From a virus, in IMG/VR virus record IMGVR_UViG_3300006051_000118, positions 1 through 23,558 of that record: a stretch of 23,558 bases of DNA. One strand, written 5' to 3'. The notes beneath the pieces were generated by a model. The model worked only from the letters and a program-made list of their open reading frames with translations. It searched no databases and was not told the DNA's origin. A program made the translations under genes and the position numbers. Positions 1 through 8,297 of this stretch are shown here, one piece after another. The number at the start of each line of letters is the position of its first letter. Within the stretch, counting starts at the first letter, position 1.

Positions 1-363
1 TCAGGCCGCTCCGCTGGCGGCTGGGGCGTTTCCCTCATCACCATTGAAGTGGTGCGAAAGCGCCGCCGAAAATGCATCCGCAATGGTCGGGAAATGCTGC
101 AGCTTCAAGGCATTGATGGCCTCGAATTTCTCACCGCGCACAGTGAGCAATTCGATCGCAGCGACGGTTGCAGACACCTCGACACCCGAGAGCCGAAGAA
201 AAAGGTCGCCCATCGACTTACATTCGAGGCGAGTGGAAACAGCTGACAAGCCGCCGAGCGTAGCCGCAATGACCAAAGGCACATCACCTGCCCAAAGAGC
301 GACTTCGCCGCGCGCGCCGTTCACCTCAAGGGGGAACGCTTTCTTTTCTTTCTTCTCCGCCAC
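1..363 (-). CDS. GTA-gp10-like tail protein, probable tail assembly chaperone (120 aa)
   Basis: A complete gene whose TGA stop occupies the first three bases of the window. It follows the tail tube gene by 3 bases in the late operon, the place where siphophages and gene transfer agents carry a small tail chaperone before the tape measure gene. The sequence (a charged start, then GEVALWAGDVPLVIAATLGG and a mostly helical body) resembles the GTA-gp10/GTA_TIM family of short tail proteins. No catalytic motif is expected or seen. Whether it has a frameshifted extension as in lambda gpG/gpGT cannot be judged, because the downstream bases lie outside the window. The tail role rests on position and family resemblance; the exact role is inferred. 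Confidence 0.75.
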   Translation of the reverse strand: MAEKKEKKAFPLEVNGARGEVALWAGDVPLVIAATLGGLSAVSTRLECKSMGDLFLRLSGVEVSATVAAIELLTVRGEKFEAINALKLQHFPTIADAFSAALSHHFNGDEGNAPAASGAA

Positions 364-366
364 TGG

Positions 367-801
367 TTAAGCCTCCGCAACAAAGGCAAGCGGACCGGCG
401 GCAACGAAAGTCGCCGAGAAATCCATATTGCCTTCCATTTCGCCGCTGAACTCGAAGTCCGAGACGAACCAAGGGCCGGTGTAGGTGCCGAGGCCAGGCA
501 CGATGACCTTGGCGTTGAACTTGGTGGCGTCGTTGACGTGCGTAATGAAAGCCGTCGTCTCAGCGCTTTTCACGAACTTGCCCGACCCTGAGAAGGTGCG
601 GTTCTTGATACCCGGCTCCGCCGTCTTTTGAGGCGTGGCGTCAGGGTTCAAACAGTCTGGAATGGTCGTATCGACCTCGTTCGCAGACATGTTGAATGAC
701 CGCGTCGTGACGCCGCAAAGATTGTTGAATTCTTCCGGTCCCGGCGTGGTGTTGCCATCCCCGATTTGGATGAGGAGCTTGCGGCCGATCTGCTGTACCA
801 T
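367..801 (-). CDS. phage major tail (tube) protein (144 aa)
   Basis: The protein forms the stacked rings of the tail tube. It begins MVQQIGRKLLIQIGDG and continues with the beta-rich pattern typical of TP901-1/GTA-type major tail proteins, including NNLCGVTTRSFNMSANEVD near residues 26-45 and a C-terminal half matching the usual 'tail tube with added subdomain' layout. Its length of 144 residues is normal for the family. It lies between the tail completion gene (818-1228) and the chaperone-like gene (1-363), which is the standard siphophage order. Nothing is broken or unusual. Confidence 0.85.
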   Translation of the reverse strand: MVQQIGRKLLIQIGDGNTTPGPEEFNNLCGVTTRSFNMSANEVDTTIPDCLNPDATPQKTAEPGIKNRTFSGSGKFVKSAETTAFITHVNDATKFNAKVIVPGLGTYTGPWFVSDFEFSGEMEGNMDFSATFVAAGPLAFVAEA

Positions 802-817
802 TTTAATCTCCGATGGT

Positions 818-1228
818 TCAGGGCGTTTCGATGACGGCGCGCAGTTCGATCACTGCATGGCCGGTGATATTGTCGCGATCGTAAAAGACACGGTCGCCAC
901 GGTGGTCGAGCGTCACCAGCGCATTGCTGGGTAGCGCGAGCGGGTAACCATGCAAGGCTTCCCCAATGAGAAATGCGATAGCGCGAACGTCCTGCAGGGC
1001 GTTCGGGGTTTCAGCGAAAGCGTGGATGACGAGGCCTACAGTCGACGATCGAAGCTCAGTGCCGTCTGCCCGGCGGACATCCGCCTCACCCATGACGACA
1101 TAAGGAGGAGAATTGACTTCACCGGGCTTCAGGAAAACGCGGCCTTCGCCGATCAAATCAGTCAAGGGCGCATAGGTTCTCAACCGGGCAGCCGCCAGCC
1201 CGACAAGCTCATGTGCTGGCGCTGCCAT
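818..1228 (-). CDS. DUF3168 tail completion / tail terminator protein (136 aa)
   Basis: DUF3168 proteins (SPP1 gp17-like) cap the tail tube and join it to the head. The start AHELVGLAAARLRTYAPLTD followed by the GEGRVFLKPGEVNSPPYVVMG stretch in the first 50 residues fits the family: a helix that packs on the ring, then a beta strand beginning with a conserved proline-rich turn. The later DRDNITGHAVIELRAVIE strand closes the fold. Its start codon abuts the stop of the HK97 gp10-like gene, so the two are probably translationally coupled. Confidence 0.82.
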   Translation of the reverse strand: MAAPAHELVGLAAARLRTYAPLTDLIGEGRVFLKPGEVNSPPYVVMGEADVRRADGTELRSSTVGLVIHAFAETPNALQDVRAIAFLIGEALHGYPLALPSNALVTLDHRGDRVFYDRDNITGHAVIELRAVIETP

Positions 1229-1717
1229 TTATTTCTTCCTGTGCTGCCGGATGGCCTTGTTCAGAGCGTTCCGAACCTTCTTCTTCGCCTCGGGCTGGTA
1301 TGCCCGCCAAGTCGGGAAGATGTGCGGAAATGGTCGCGAGCCGGGATGCTGGTAACCGCCACCCTCACGCATCTTCATCTGCCCCAGAACCGTGCCTCCG
1401 CCCTTCTGGGTATTATGGGGCGCTGTGCCGAACTCCAGAAATCGCCAGATGAACTTGGCGAACAGTCCGGCCGCGCTCGGGTCTTTAGTCGGCGCGCGCC
1501 CTACCGATTCTGTCGCTGGACGATCCGCAACGCGGTCGCCCTCGATACTCTCCAGATAATCAAGACTTTCGCCAGTCGGCGCTCTGCGCTGGACTTGAAC
1601 GGCAAGTTCCTTCATCGCGTCGAGCTTGGCGTCGGCAGTGTATCGGTCGGCATCAGGGATGATCGCGTTCAAGCGTTTCATCAGCGCCGCGCGACCCTGG
1701 ACTTTAGCCTTCAGCAT
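1229..1717 (-). CDS. HK97 gp10 family protein, head-tail/tail component (162 aa)
   Basis: HK97 gp10-like proteins act at the head-tail joint and tail terminator. The pattern here is usual for the family: MLKAKVQGRAALMKRLNAI, a long amphipathic helix with AVQVQRRAPTGE near residues 50-60, then FAKFIWRFLEFGTAPHN and the conserved 'HPGSRPFPHIFPTW' motif around residues 125-140. A highly basic C-terminus ends it. The start overlaps the upstream 59-residue gene by 14 bases. Calling it a structural protein is secure; its exact position in the virion is inferred. Confidence 0.85.
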   Translation of the reverse strand: MLKAKVQGRAALMKRLNAIIPDADRYTADAKLDAMKELAVQVQRRAPTGESLDYLESIEGDRVADRPATESVGRAPTKDPSAAGLFAKFIWRFLEFGTAPHNTQKGGGTVLGQMKMREGGGYQHPGSRPFPHIFPTWRAYQPEAKKKVRNALNKAIRQHRKK

Positions 1718-1883
1718 CAGAGGATGCGCGGCTGTGGCTTTTCACCTCGACAGCTTTGCCGCCGGCAATCGCCTCATCAGCGCACTCGCGGCGCACTGTC
1801 AATTCCATGCCAGCCTTGTACTCGATGGTCTTTCCACCTGTCGGACGATAATCGAAGTCGCCCGTAAATCGCACGCGAGCCAT
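1704..1883 (-). CDS. small conserved phage protein (59 aa)
   Basis: A short gene that is easily missed. It starts at the ATG at 1883-1881 with a strong AGGAGG ribosome site 4 bases upstream and ends in TAA at 1704, overlapping the next gene by 14 bases. The product begins MARVRFTGDFDYRPTGGKTI and continues YKAGMELTVRRECADEAIAA, then a basic tail. It fills the otherwise empty gap between the head closure and gp10-like genes. The type is familiar from this position in rhizobial prophages, but its function is unknown; a minor structural or assembly role is a guess from context. Confidence 0.75.
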   Translation of the reverse strand: MARVRFTGDFDYRPTGGKTIEYKAGMELTVRRECADEAIAGGKAVEVKSHSRASSDAEG

Positions 1884-1891
1884 GCTGCCTC

Positions 1892-2251
1892 CTATGCGGC
1901 CACGCCGCTCTTCGCCTGAAAATAGATGAAACCCGGCATGGTCAGACCGTCAGGCTGCGCGTTGATCGCGTATTCGCGCTCAACGCCGTGATCTGTGATG
2001 ATCATGCGCCACTCAGAGGTGATCTGCCGCGTCTGTGTGGATGCTCGAACATAAACGTTGAGGACTTGCGTCCCTTCCAGCCGAGCGGCAACGACGGCTT
2101 CAGAAAGCCCCCCTGGACGCAGCGCGACCCACACCTTGAACTTCTCTTCCCACTCGCCGGAAACCGGGTTCCCATAACCGTCATCGCCGACCGCTCTCGC
2201 CTCGAAACGCCCACGGTTCTTAAAATCTCCGGCCTGAAGCTTCGGTGCCAT
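1892..2251 (-). CDS. head closure / head-tail adaptor protein (119 aa)
   Basis: A member of the SPP1 gp16 / head-tail adaptor family that plugs the connector after DNA packaging. The family signature is the beta-barrel opening with KNRGRFEARAVGDDGYGNPV, then a strand with WVALRPGGLSEAVVAARLEG around residues 41-60 and the C-terminal ITDHGVEREYAINAQPDG strand pair. The length matches the family. It is 3 bases downstream of the connector gene and 8 bases upstream of the 59-residue gene. Confidence 0.85.
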   Translation of the reverse strand: MAPKLQAGDFKNRGRFEARAVGDDGYGNPVSGEWEEKFKVWVALRPGGLSEAVVAARLEGTQVLNVYVRASTQTRQITSEWRMIITDHGVEREYAINAQPDGLTMPGFIYFQAKSGVAA

Positions 2252-2254
2252 AAA

Positions 2255-2551
2255 TCACACCCGCAACAAGCGATATGGGTTGATGAGCATCTGCGCGGCA
2301 GATGGGATACCTTCACCACCACTACGATTTTCGAACAGATCGCTCACGATCATGAGCGCAGCAACCTTGAACACGCTTTCAGCGCCGAGAGGCACGAGCG
2401 TGACGTTGCAATACTGGAGAACAGCCTTCTCAGCGGCATCCATGTAGGCCTGAATGGTCGCGTCGTCATCGCTTGTGTCGACGTGAAGATGCGCCTTGAC
2501 CTCTTCCAAGGTATAAAGCGGTCCTAGTTCTTTGATGACGACGTTTCCCAT
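2255..2551 (-). CDS. head-tail connector protein, gp6-like (98 aa)
   Basis: Connector proteins of the HK97 gp6 type form a ring below the portal. The sequence has the all-helical fold of the family: YTLEEVKAHLHVDTSDDDAT near residues 13-32, a long helix with YMDAAEKAVLQYCN, and the C-terminal PSAAQMLINPYRLLRV, whose 'INPYR' ending is typical. I chose the ATG at 2551, giving MGNVVIKELGPLY. A longer reading to 2680 would overlap the neighbouring gene and adds a basic, unlikely stretch. Confidence 0.82.
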   Translation of the reverse strand: MGNVVIKELGPLYTLEEVKAHLHVDTSDDDATIQAYMDAAEKAVLQYCNVTLVPLGAESVFKVAALMIVSDLFENRSGGEGIPSAAQMLINPYRLLRV

Positions 2552-2561
2552 AGATCGGCCC

Positions 2562-2756
2562 TTACGTATCAAGAGATTTGTTCGCGAGAGGCGGCGCCAT
2601 CTTGTTCTTGACCGGCGGAGCAACCTTTGCGGCACCATCGCCGGCCTTGCGGACCGCTCCCAACGCTTCCAAACGGTCAAAATCGACCTTGTCGAATTCG
2701 CGCTCAGATCCTTCGGGATCGCCGTCCAGCGGCTTAATGAGAATTGCCTTGATCAT
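2562..2756 (-). CDS. small hypothetical phage protein between capsid and connector genes (64 aa)
   Basis: Starts at the ATG at 2756 with a perfect AAGGAGG site 5 bases before it. The product begins MIKAILIKPLDGDPEGSERE and has a short beta-like start, a helical FDRLEALGAVR segment and a basic, proline- and alanine-rich tail. It lies between the major capsid gene and the connector gene, separated from the former by a hairpin (2780-2804). Small proteins in this slot are common in rhizobial siphophages. The function is unknown; a minor head role is only a suggestion. Confidence 0.72.
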   Translation of the reverse strand: MIKAILIKPLDGDPEGSEREFDKVDFDRLEALGAVRKAGDGAAKVAPPVKNKMAPPLANKSLDT

Positions 2757-2779
2757 GACTACCTCCTTCGGTTCATGAA

Positions 2780-2804
2780 ACCGGCGCCACAGAGCAGCGC
2801 CGGT
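2780..2804 (-). terminator. hairpin after the capsid gene (attenuator or mRNA stabiliser)
   Basis: An 8-bp perfect inverted repeat, ACCGGCGC / GCGCCGGT with a 9-base loop, lies 20 bases downstream of the capsid stop in the direction of transcription. It is followed by TTTCATGAACC rather than a real U-tract, so it is probably a partial terminator or an RNA-end stabiliser that sets capsid messages above those of the next gene. That role is inferred from position. Confidence 0.5.
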
Positions 2805-2823
2805 CGGTATGAGCCGAAAAAGA

Positions 2824-4137
2824 TCAGGTCACGCGGCCGAGATCGCCATAAACGATGGCCTGCGGGCGGTAGATCGCCAGCGCAAGACGCTCTTCTGCGC
2901 GGATGGTGACCTTGTTGCGGACGAAGTTGTCCTGATCTTCGGTCGAAACATCGACAGTCGCGTCCTGACGGTCGAAGATCTGGGCCGCAAGATTGAAGGC
3001 GCCGACGAGAGCCTTGTCGACGCCCATGGCCTGCGTTTCCACCACAGGCAGGCCCCACAGGGTCTTCTGGATCGTGCCCTGCGGATTACCGATGATGTAA
3101 CGACCGGTGTCATCCTTCTGCATTTCGATCGCGGCCATGTCGATCGGGTTCATGACGATACCGTTCGGCGGATATTCCGCCAGCGCGGCCTGCAGAATGA
3201 TCAAACGAATGGTATCGAGCTGCGTGGTTGCAGCCAAACCGCCCGGAGCGGCGAAAGCCGTCGCGGCAGTCACCAAGCCAAGGATGTTCTGGCCGACGCC
3301 GGAGCCGTTGAGAAGCTGCTGCTCTTCGACGTAGGACAGGCCGTAGCGCAAACGCTGGTCGATGATCGAGCGCAGGCCGGGAGCGTCCGCAAGAATTTGC
3401 ACCGAAGTGCGCATCCAGTGGGCGATGGTCCGAACGTTTGCGACCTTGTCTTCGAACTGCAGTTCCGACTGCGGCTTGAGGGCGCCTTCGGCAACCGGCG
3501 CGGCATTATTGGTGAATAGCTTCTCCTGTTCGTATTCGATCGAGCTGCTGGAGGTCTCACCAGGCATCAGGAGCGAGCGAACGGTCATACGGCGCTGTGG
3601 CAGCTCAACCTGCATGCCGCGACGGTCGGAAGGGATCAGCGCGCCGGCAGAGCCGGGTGCATCCGTCGTCAGCGAAGTAATATCCTTCACCTCCACGAGA
3701 ACCCGCCCACGCGGACGGGTCTGGCCGGCAAATGCCTTGAAGTTTTCGTCCTCGACGAAACGTTCGCCGGCCGTGCGGGCTTCGTCACCGTCGCCGCCGC
3801 GCCGCGCCATCTTCTGGTCGAGCTCATCAAGGCGAGCCTTGGCATCGTTCATGCCCTTGATCGCCTCGTCCGCCAATTCCTTGGCAGTGGCCGCCAGCGG
3901 GGCACCCTTTTCGGCCTCGGCAAGCGCTTTTTCGGCGATTTCCTTGACCTTGTCGTGCTTGGTCTCGAATTCGCGCTTGAACTCGGCAGCCAGCTCCGCA
4001 GCCGTCTTGCTGCCATTGCCACCGGAGCGATCCGGCATATCGAACATGATGCGCGGGCCGAACGGCATGGCCGCCATGGACGCCACGGCAAAGGCAATCG
4101 ATCCGCCACCAAGGATGGCGAGTTTACGTCCCGACAT
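2824..4137 (-). CDS. major capsid protein, HK97 fold, with N-terminal scaffold (delta) domain (437 aa)
   Basis: Builds the icosahedral shell. After about 40 residues, residues 45-115 form a charged coiled coil (repeated K/E/A helices, then AKARLDELDQKMARRG) that matches the delta domain acting as internal scaffold and later removed by the prohead protease. The HK97-fold body follows from about residue 145 (SLTTDAPGSAGALIPSDRRG) and ends with EERLALAIYRPQAIVYGD, a typical P-domain/A-domain ending. GGAGG lies 5 bases before the ATG. The protease gene is directly upstream, as expected for a processed capsid. The first 30 residues look like a hydrophobic segment, but this is probably part of the delta region and not a signal peptide. 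Confidence 0.93.
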   Translation of the reverse strand: MSGRKLAILGGGSIAFAVASMAAMPFGPRIMFDMPDRSGGNGSKTAAELAAEFKREFETKHDKVKEIAEKALAEAEKGAPLAATAKELADEAIKGMNDAKARLDELDQKMARRGGDGDEARTAGERFVEDENFKAFAGQTRPRGRVLVEVKDITSLTTDAPGSAGALIPSDRRGMQVELPQRRMTVRSLLMPGETSSSSIEYEQEKLFTNNAAPVAEGALKPQSELQFEDKVANVRTIAHWMRTSVQILADAPGLRSIIDQRLRYGLSYVEEQQLLNGSGVGQNILGLVTAATAFAAPGGLAATTQLDTIRLIILQAALAEYPPNGIVMNPIDMAAIEMQKDDTGRYIIGNPQGTIQKTLWGLPVVETQAMGVDKALVGAFNLAAQIFDRQDATVDVSTEDQDNFVRNKVTIRAEERLALAIYRPQAIVYGDLGRVT

Positions 4138-4170
4138 GGGAACCTCCAGTTTTCGGTTGAAATCGGGCTT

Positions 4171-4845
4171 TCAGCCCACAAGGGCGCGAAGAAATTCCAC
4201 GCCGTCATCGGCCGCGTCGACAGGTTCCCCCTGCCCCTTCAAGCAGATACGCGCGGCGCGCTCCGCCTGAGAATTCGAAAAACCTACCTCAAGGCCCTTG
4301 AGCCAGGTCTCGAATTCACGTTCCGTCAGCCGGTCCCCGGCCTTCAGCTTTTCGGTCAGCTCATGCACGGCCTTCGCCGCCTTAACGCTCTGAACGACCG
4401 CATTTTCATTGGCGCCGACAGACACGACGCTGACCTCAATCAGATTGAGCTTTTCCAACGTCCAGATGCCGGTCTCGTCGTCGACACTGTGTTTTTGTAT
4501 CCGGTAGCCAATGGACAGGCCGTCGATGTCACCGGCCTTCAGCAGTGCATAGGCTTCGCGGCCGCGCTGCACTTCCATATTCAGCTTTCCCTGCATCAGC
4601 AGGCCGTGATCGTCTTCCTTCGCGGAAACCCACTTGCCGATCGGCTCGTCACGATTGTGCTGCCAGAACATCTTGGGCATGGTGCCCTTGGCTTTGTGGG
4701 CGGCCAAGCTCTCGGTATAGGCGCCGACCGCGATAACATCGCCGTAAACGTCCGGCTCACCGCCAAACGTCGAGCCATAACCTTCGAACTCACCGGTATC
4801 CTTGAGCGACTTGATCTCAAGAATCGGAGCCGTTTTCTTGTCCAT
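4171..4845 (-). CDS. HK97-family prohead protease, peptidase S78 (224 aa)
   Basis: Cleaves the capsid delta domain during head maturation. Counting from the chosen start (MDKKTAPILEIKSL), the catalytic His is H63 in MFWQHNRDEPIGKW and the Ser is S111 in the DGLSIGYR motif, both classical for S78 proteases; the third member of the triad would lie in the LNLIEVSVVS strand. A GGAG site 6 bases upstream supports the start at 4845; a start 21 bases further upstream is possible but lacks this spacing. The gene overlaps the portal gene by 29 bases and precedes the capsid gene. Confidence 0.92.
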   Translation of the reverse strand: MDKKTAPILEIKSLKDTGEFEGYGSTFGGEPDVYGDVIAVGAYTESLAAHKAKGTMPKMFWQHNRDEPIGKWVSAKEDDHGLLMQGKLNMEVQRGREAYALLKAGDIDGLSIGYRIQKHSVDDETGIWTLEKLNLIEVSVVSVGANENAVVQSVKAAKAVHELTEKLKAGDRLTEREFETWLKGLEVGFSNSQAERAARICLKGQGEPVDAADDGVEFLRALVG

Positions 4846-6100
4846 TTCGATCTCCGTTGATGGCATTTACGAGCGGAATGTCCTGCATCTGCACCGTCAC
4901 GACATCGCCGCCCTCGATTGGCGGCAGGTTTTCCAGCGCGCGGCACTCGTTTCGGGTGGCAAGGCCCATGCGGATGGCCTTCTCGTAAGCCTCATACCGA
5001 CTGGCGGTATCGCCCCGGAGCAGGCCTTCCAGATTGAATTCGATCGTGATGCCCTGAGACCGGCGCTCCGAGAGCGGAATAAGCTGCTTCTCGACAGACT
5101 GCTCCATGCGCTTAAGGCGCTTGCGAAGGGCGAATTTCTGGAAACCGAGGACATCGGCCTCCTTGCCGGTTCCCCAGTTCGAGGCTTTATCCCCGAAGCC
5201 GACCATCGCCGGAGGGACGCCAAATATCCGGCAGATCTGCTCACCACTGAATTTCCGGCTTTCCAGCATCTGCGCATCCTGCGGCTTGATGGAAAGCTGC
5301 TGCCAGGTCAGCCCGTTGTCGAGCAACATCGGTCGGCCGGAGCGCATGGCGCCGACATACCGCTCTTGCAAGATCCGCTCCAAATCCTGCCGCTGCTCTT
5401 TCGAGAGCTGCTGATCAGGCTTTGTCGAGAGGACGCCACCGGGGTTGACGCCATTCTTGAACATAGATCCGGCAGCATCTTCTGCGGCCATCGCATCGGA
5501 AAAAACGCTGCTGCAGATTGAGAGCGTCGAAGATCCGGAAACACCATCGCCCAATGAACCCCGAATATGCAAAACATCCGCACTACGCCTGACGTAACTG
5601 CGGCCATTATCCGACCAAGAATACTCTAGGTCGCCGTCCGGCTTTCGGGTTACCTTCATCCGGTCTGGGCGGATCGGATGGAGGGCCGTAACGATGCCGC
5701 CGGCGCGGCGCTCGATCAGAGCGTATGCGTTGCCGTAAAGCTCAACGCTCGCGGCCATTACCTCCCAGAAATCCACCGCCGTCTGGTCAAAGTTAGGGCT
5801 GTCATGCAGCACGAAGTACAGCGGATGATCCTTCGCTACGGTACGAACGCCGTTTTCCGTGCGGTATATCATCAAAGGCAAAGAAGCGATTGTGCCTGCG
5901 ATAAGCTGGACACAAGCCCACGTGGCCGAAAGGCCGACCGCCGCATTCGCCTGTCCATATCGACCATCTTGCCAATCGGCCAACGTCACCTGATTGGTCG
6001 TAAAATTATCGCCGTTCTCGGTCGAAGCAGCGCCCGAACGCCACGGTTCGATGTCCTTCACGCCACTGAGGCGCGCCATAATTCGCCCGAACCGGTTCAT
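4817..6100 (-). CDS. phage portal protein, HK97 family (427 aa)
   Basis: Forms the dodecameric ring through which DNA enters and leaves the head. Family signatures include VGLSATWACVQLIAGTIASLP near residues 55-75, the ELYGNAYALIER motif, IRPDRMKV, a long stem-helix region, and the wing/crown segment FGVPPAMVGFGDKASNWGTG. The length is normal. I chose the ATG at 6100 because it gives a 4-base ATGA overlap with the large terminase stop; a GTG at 6118 would add six residues. It sits between large terminase and prohead protease in the canonical packaging-head order. Confidence 0.93.
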   Translation of the reverse strand: MNRFGRIMARLSGVKDIEPWRSGAASTENGDNFTTNQVTLADWQDGRYGQANAAVGLSATWACVQLIAGTIASLPLMIYRTENGVRTVAKDHPLYFVLHDSPNFDQTAVDFWEVMAASVELYGNAYALIERRAGGIVTALHPIRPDRMKVTRKPDGDLEYSWSDNGRSYVRRSADVLHIRGSLGDGVSGSSTLSICSSVFSDAMAAEDAAGSMFKNGVNPGGVLSTKPDQQLSKEQRQDLERILQERYVGAMRSGRPMLLDNGLTWQQLSIKPQDAQMLESRKFSGEQICRIFGVPPAMVGFGDKASNWGTGKEADVLGFQKFALRKRLKRMEQSVEKQLIPLSERRSQGITIEFNLEGLLRGDTASRYEAYEKAIRMGLATRNECRALENLPPIEGGDVVTVQMQDIPLVNAINGDRNGQENGSDS

Positions 6101-7806
6101 GCGTAACTCTCTATCCACGCTTCCGCATCGAATGCAGGAGCTGCTTCAGGATTTCGGCTCATCAGCATGACCGCCGCAAATGTCGCGATCAGCGGGTCAA
6201 TCTTGGCTTTGCCGGATGTCTGTTTCTCAACCACCACGGCGTTTCCGCGCTGGATGACCTTGGCGTTGCCGACCGAAAACGTCATCAGGTCCTGACCGCC
6301 GTGGGAAAATGTCCCGTCTTTCAGCTTTCGCTCCAGCCCCCACACCGCCGGGGACAGCCGAAAACCCTGACTGACTGACACCAGGAGCGGGTCACCCATA
6401 CCCCTGGACGCCAATTCGTCGATGATCGCCGCAACGCCCTGCGGGTCGAAACCGATGCCGCCTGCCTTCGGCAGCAAACCTGCATCACGGATCCTCTCGC
6501 AGACATCAGCAACGCCGAGAATGTCGGCGACTGTATCGTCGCAAAAGGTCAATTGACCGAGATCAGCAATATCCTGCAGGCGAGAAGCGATATCCTTGCG
6601 AAGGTCCAAGACATCTCGCTGACACCATGCATGCGACCAGTGCAACCACCGACGCGTCGTCTTGCATCGACCGATGACGGCAGCTGCAAGCAGATCGTCA
6701 AGACCGCCGCCATCGACGCCGACAACCGCAACCTCGGATCGTTCGATCAACTCGTCCAGATCCTGAAGCCGGTCATCCTTGGCGCTTTCCCAAAAGTGAG
6801 CACCGCGCCAGCTGGTACCGTTGATGGCAATGCCGATCTCAATATTGAGATGCTGGCTCGCCCAGATCGAGAAGTCGCCGACGCCCTTTTCCTTCGCCTC
6901 CCTGAATTTTGGCAGAAGGCGTCCGATCGTCACTGATCGGTTGATATTTGGCAGGACAAGAGGCCAGTGCTTGGGGTTTTCCCAAGGCTTGCTCTCATCC
7001 GACTGCATCGCCGCCGGAAACTCGTAGAGCATCGGCAGCGTTTCACCTTCGGTAAATTCCCCGTCGCGAACAGCGCGCGCCAGATCAAGTTCCGATTTGA
7101 ACACGCCCGCCGGCGGCTCAACCGACTGCGTCGTGATGATGATCACAAACCCTTCTGGGTTTGCCAGGATACCGCCGTCGATCTGCGACATCACCTTGGC
7201 TGCGTAAGCGATTGTGCCGAGCTCGTGCAGCTCGTCGACAAGAACCCCAACTGGCTTGACGCCCGTCATCACCTTGCTGTCGAACGATTTGACCTTGAGT
7301 TTCGCACCGTTCTTGCGGTCCTCGATCGTCTTGACGTGGTCCTTCGCGTGAAAGCGCTTCTTCAGCCACGGATCAGCATCGACCATGCCCTTCGCCTGGT
7401 CATATGCCAGTTCAGCCGTGGCCTGCGTCGGGCCGACAAGAAGAAACTCCGCGTTTGGCCGTCGATTTCTCAGCAGCGCGGTCATCATGATCGCGGCGCC
7501 GTTCGTCGTCTTAGAATTCTTCTTCGGCACGAGCTGGAAGAACTTCTTCACCGGCCGGTTGATGATGAGAGAGCGATCCTCGCTCATTTCCACCAGGCCA
7601 AAGATCGCCGAGACGAAATCCCTTGCCCACTGACCAGCGACGTCGCGCAGGAGCGGCTGACCGGGAACGTCTGGCAGTCGTAGTTTGTTGAAAACGACGA
7701 CTGCGGCGTCTGCCTCTTCACGGTCAATCGGCAGATTGTCGGGAAGAGGCGACCGACCGTCCTTCAGCTTTTCAAACCAGTCAGGGCAGGAAAGATCCAG
7801 CATCAT
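6097..7806 (-). CDS. terL: terminase large subunit, Terminase_1 / HK97 type (569 aa)
   Basis: The ATP-driven DNA packaging motor and genome-cutting nuclease. Residues 93-103 carry the Walker A variant VPKKNSKTTNG used by this family, and residues 186-195 (VGVLVDELHE) carry Walker B with the catalytic Glu. The RNase H-like nuclease begins near residue 358, with the first metal-binding Asp in VVGVDGGGLDD (D365), and further acidic residues follow in LTFCDDTVADI. HK97-type terminases cut at cos sites with help from an HNH protein, which fits the HNH gene at 8564-8935. The start overlaps the small terminase stop (ATGA). The gene is full length. Confidence 0.95.
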   Translation of the reverse strand: MMLDLSCPDWFEKLKDGRSPLPDNLPIDREEADAAVVVFNKLRLPDVPGQPLLRDVAGQWARDFVSAIFGLVEMSEDRSLIINRPVKKFFQLVPKKNSKTTNGAAIMMTALLRNRRPNAEFLLVGPTQATAELAYDQAKGMVDADPWLKKRFHAKDHVKTIEDRKNGAKLKVKSFDSKVMTGVKPVGVLVDELHELGTIAYAAKVMSQIDGGILANPEGFVIIITTQSVEPPAGVFKSELDLARAVRDGEFTEGETLPMLYEFPAAMQSDESKPWENPKHWPLVLPNINRSVTIGRLLPKFREAKEKGVGDFSIWASQHLNIEIGIAINGTSWRGAHFWESAKDDRLQDLDELIERSEVAVVGVDGGGLDDLLAAAVIGRCKTTRRWLHWSHAWCQRDVLDLRKDIASRLQDIADLGQLTFCDDTVADILGVADVCERIRDAGLLPKAGGIGFDPQGVAAIIDELASRGMGDPLLVSVSQGFRLSPAVWGLERKLKDGTFSHGGQDLMTFSVGNAKVIQRGNAVVVEKQTSGKAKIDPLIATFAAVMLMSRNPEAAPAFDAEAWIESYA

Positions 7807-8258
7807 TGCATCGTCTGCGGGATTGCGCCTTCCCAGTCATCCGGCGGACTGTCCGCCTCGATACGGGCCTGCTCCTTTTTGCCGACACGATCTTTCGCCC
7901 GCTCGACCTGCTCTCCAAAGATATCGCCGACCGCCGCATCGTGACGCCGGAAATATTCCTTCATGGCAGCGACATTCCCTTCGCGCCCCATATTCCAGAG
8001 GGTCAGGATGCCGATTGCCTCAACGCGATCGCGGGCCACATCCCTCGTCTTCAGAACTGAAAAATAATGCCGCTTCAAAGTCGGTATCGTGATGCCAACG
8101 GCGCCAGCGATCCGCTCGTTCGTCCAACCCTGCGCCAAAAGGAGCATGATTTTGTTGATGTTTTCCTTCGTCGGCACGTGTTCTGGCCTGCCGCGTTTCC
8201 CGGCATTGCGCCTCACGGGATCGCCAAACAGGTCGAAAGCCGTCTCAGAATTATCCAT
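7803..8258 (-). CDS. terS: probable terminase small subunit, HTH protein (151 aa)
   Basis: Located directly before the large terminase with a 4-base overlap, where the DNA-recognition subunit is expected. The N-terminus has a basic RRNAGKRGRPEHVPTKE stretch, followed around residues 35-65 by a helix-turn-helix, LLLAQGWTNERIAGAVGITI and then TLKRHYFSVL. The C-terminal half is long and helical, suited to oligomerisation. The sequence is not close to any well-known TerS family that I recognise, so the call rests on position plus the HTH. The message begins with a weak GGA site followed by a run of eight T. Confidence 0.65.
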   Translation of the reverse strand: MDNSETAFDLFGDPVRRNAGKRGRPEHVPTKENINKIMLLLAQGWTNERIAGAVGITIPTLKRHYFSVLKTRDVARDRVEAIGILTLWNMGREGNVAAMKEYFRRHDAAVGDIFGEQVERAKDRVGKKEQARIEADSPPDDWEGAIPQTMQ

Positions 8259-8297
8259 GCCGAAAAAAAATCCGTGAATGAGAGGGACGCGGGTGCG

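Noticed and set aside
950-1867. Long plus-strand open frame of 305 codons over the tail-completion and gp10-like genes
   Set aside because: It is antisense to two clear structural genes, has no ribosome site and its product is basic and unstructured; an artefact of GC-rich coding on the other strand.
2809-4860. Several plus-strand open frames of 236-302 codons opposite the capsid and protease genes
   Set aside because: All are antisense shadows; their sequences lack any domain and the minus-strand genes are secure.
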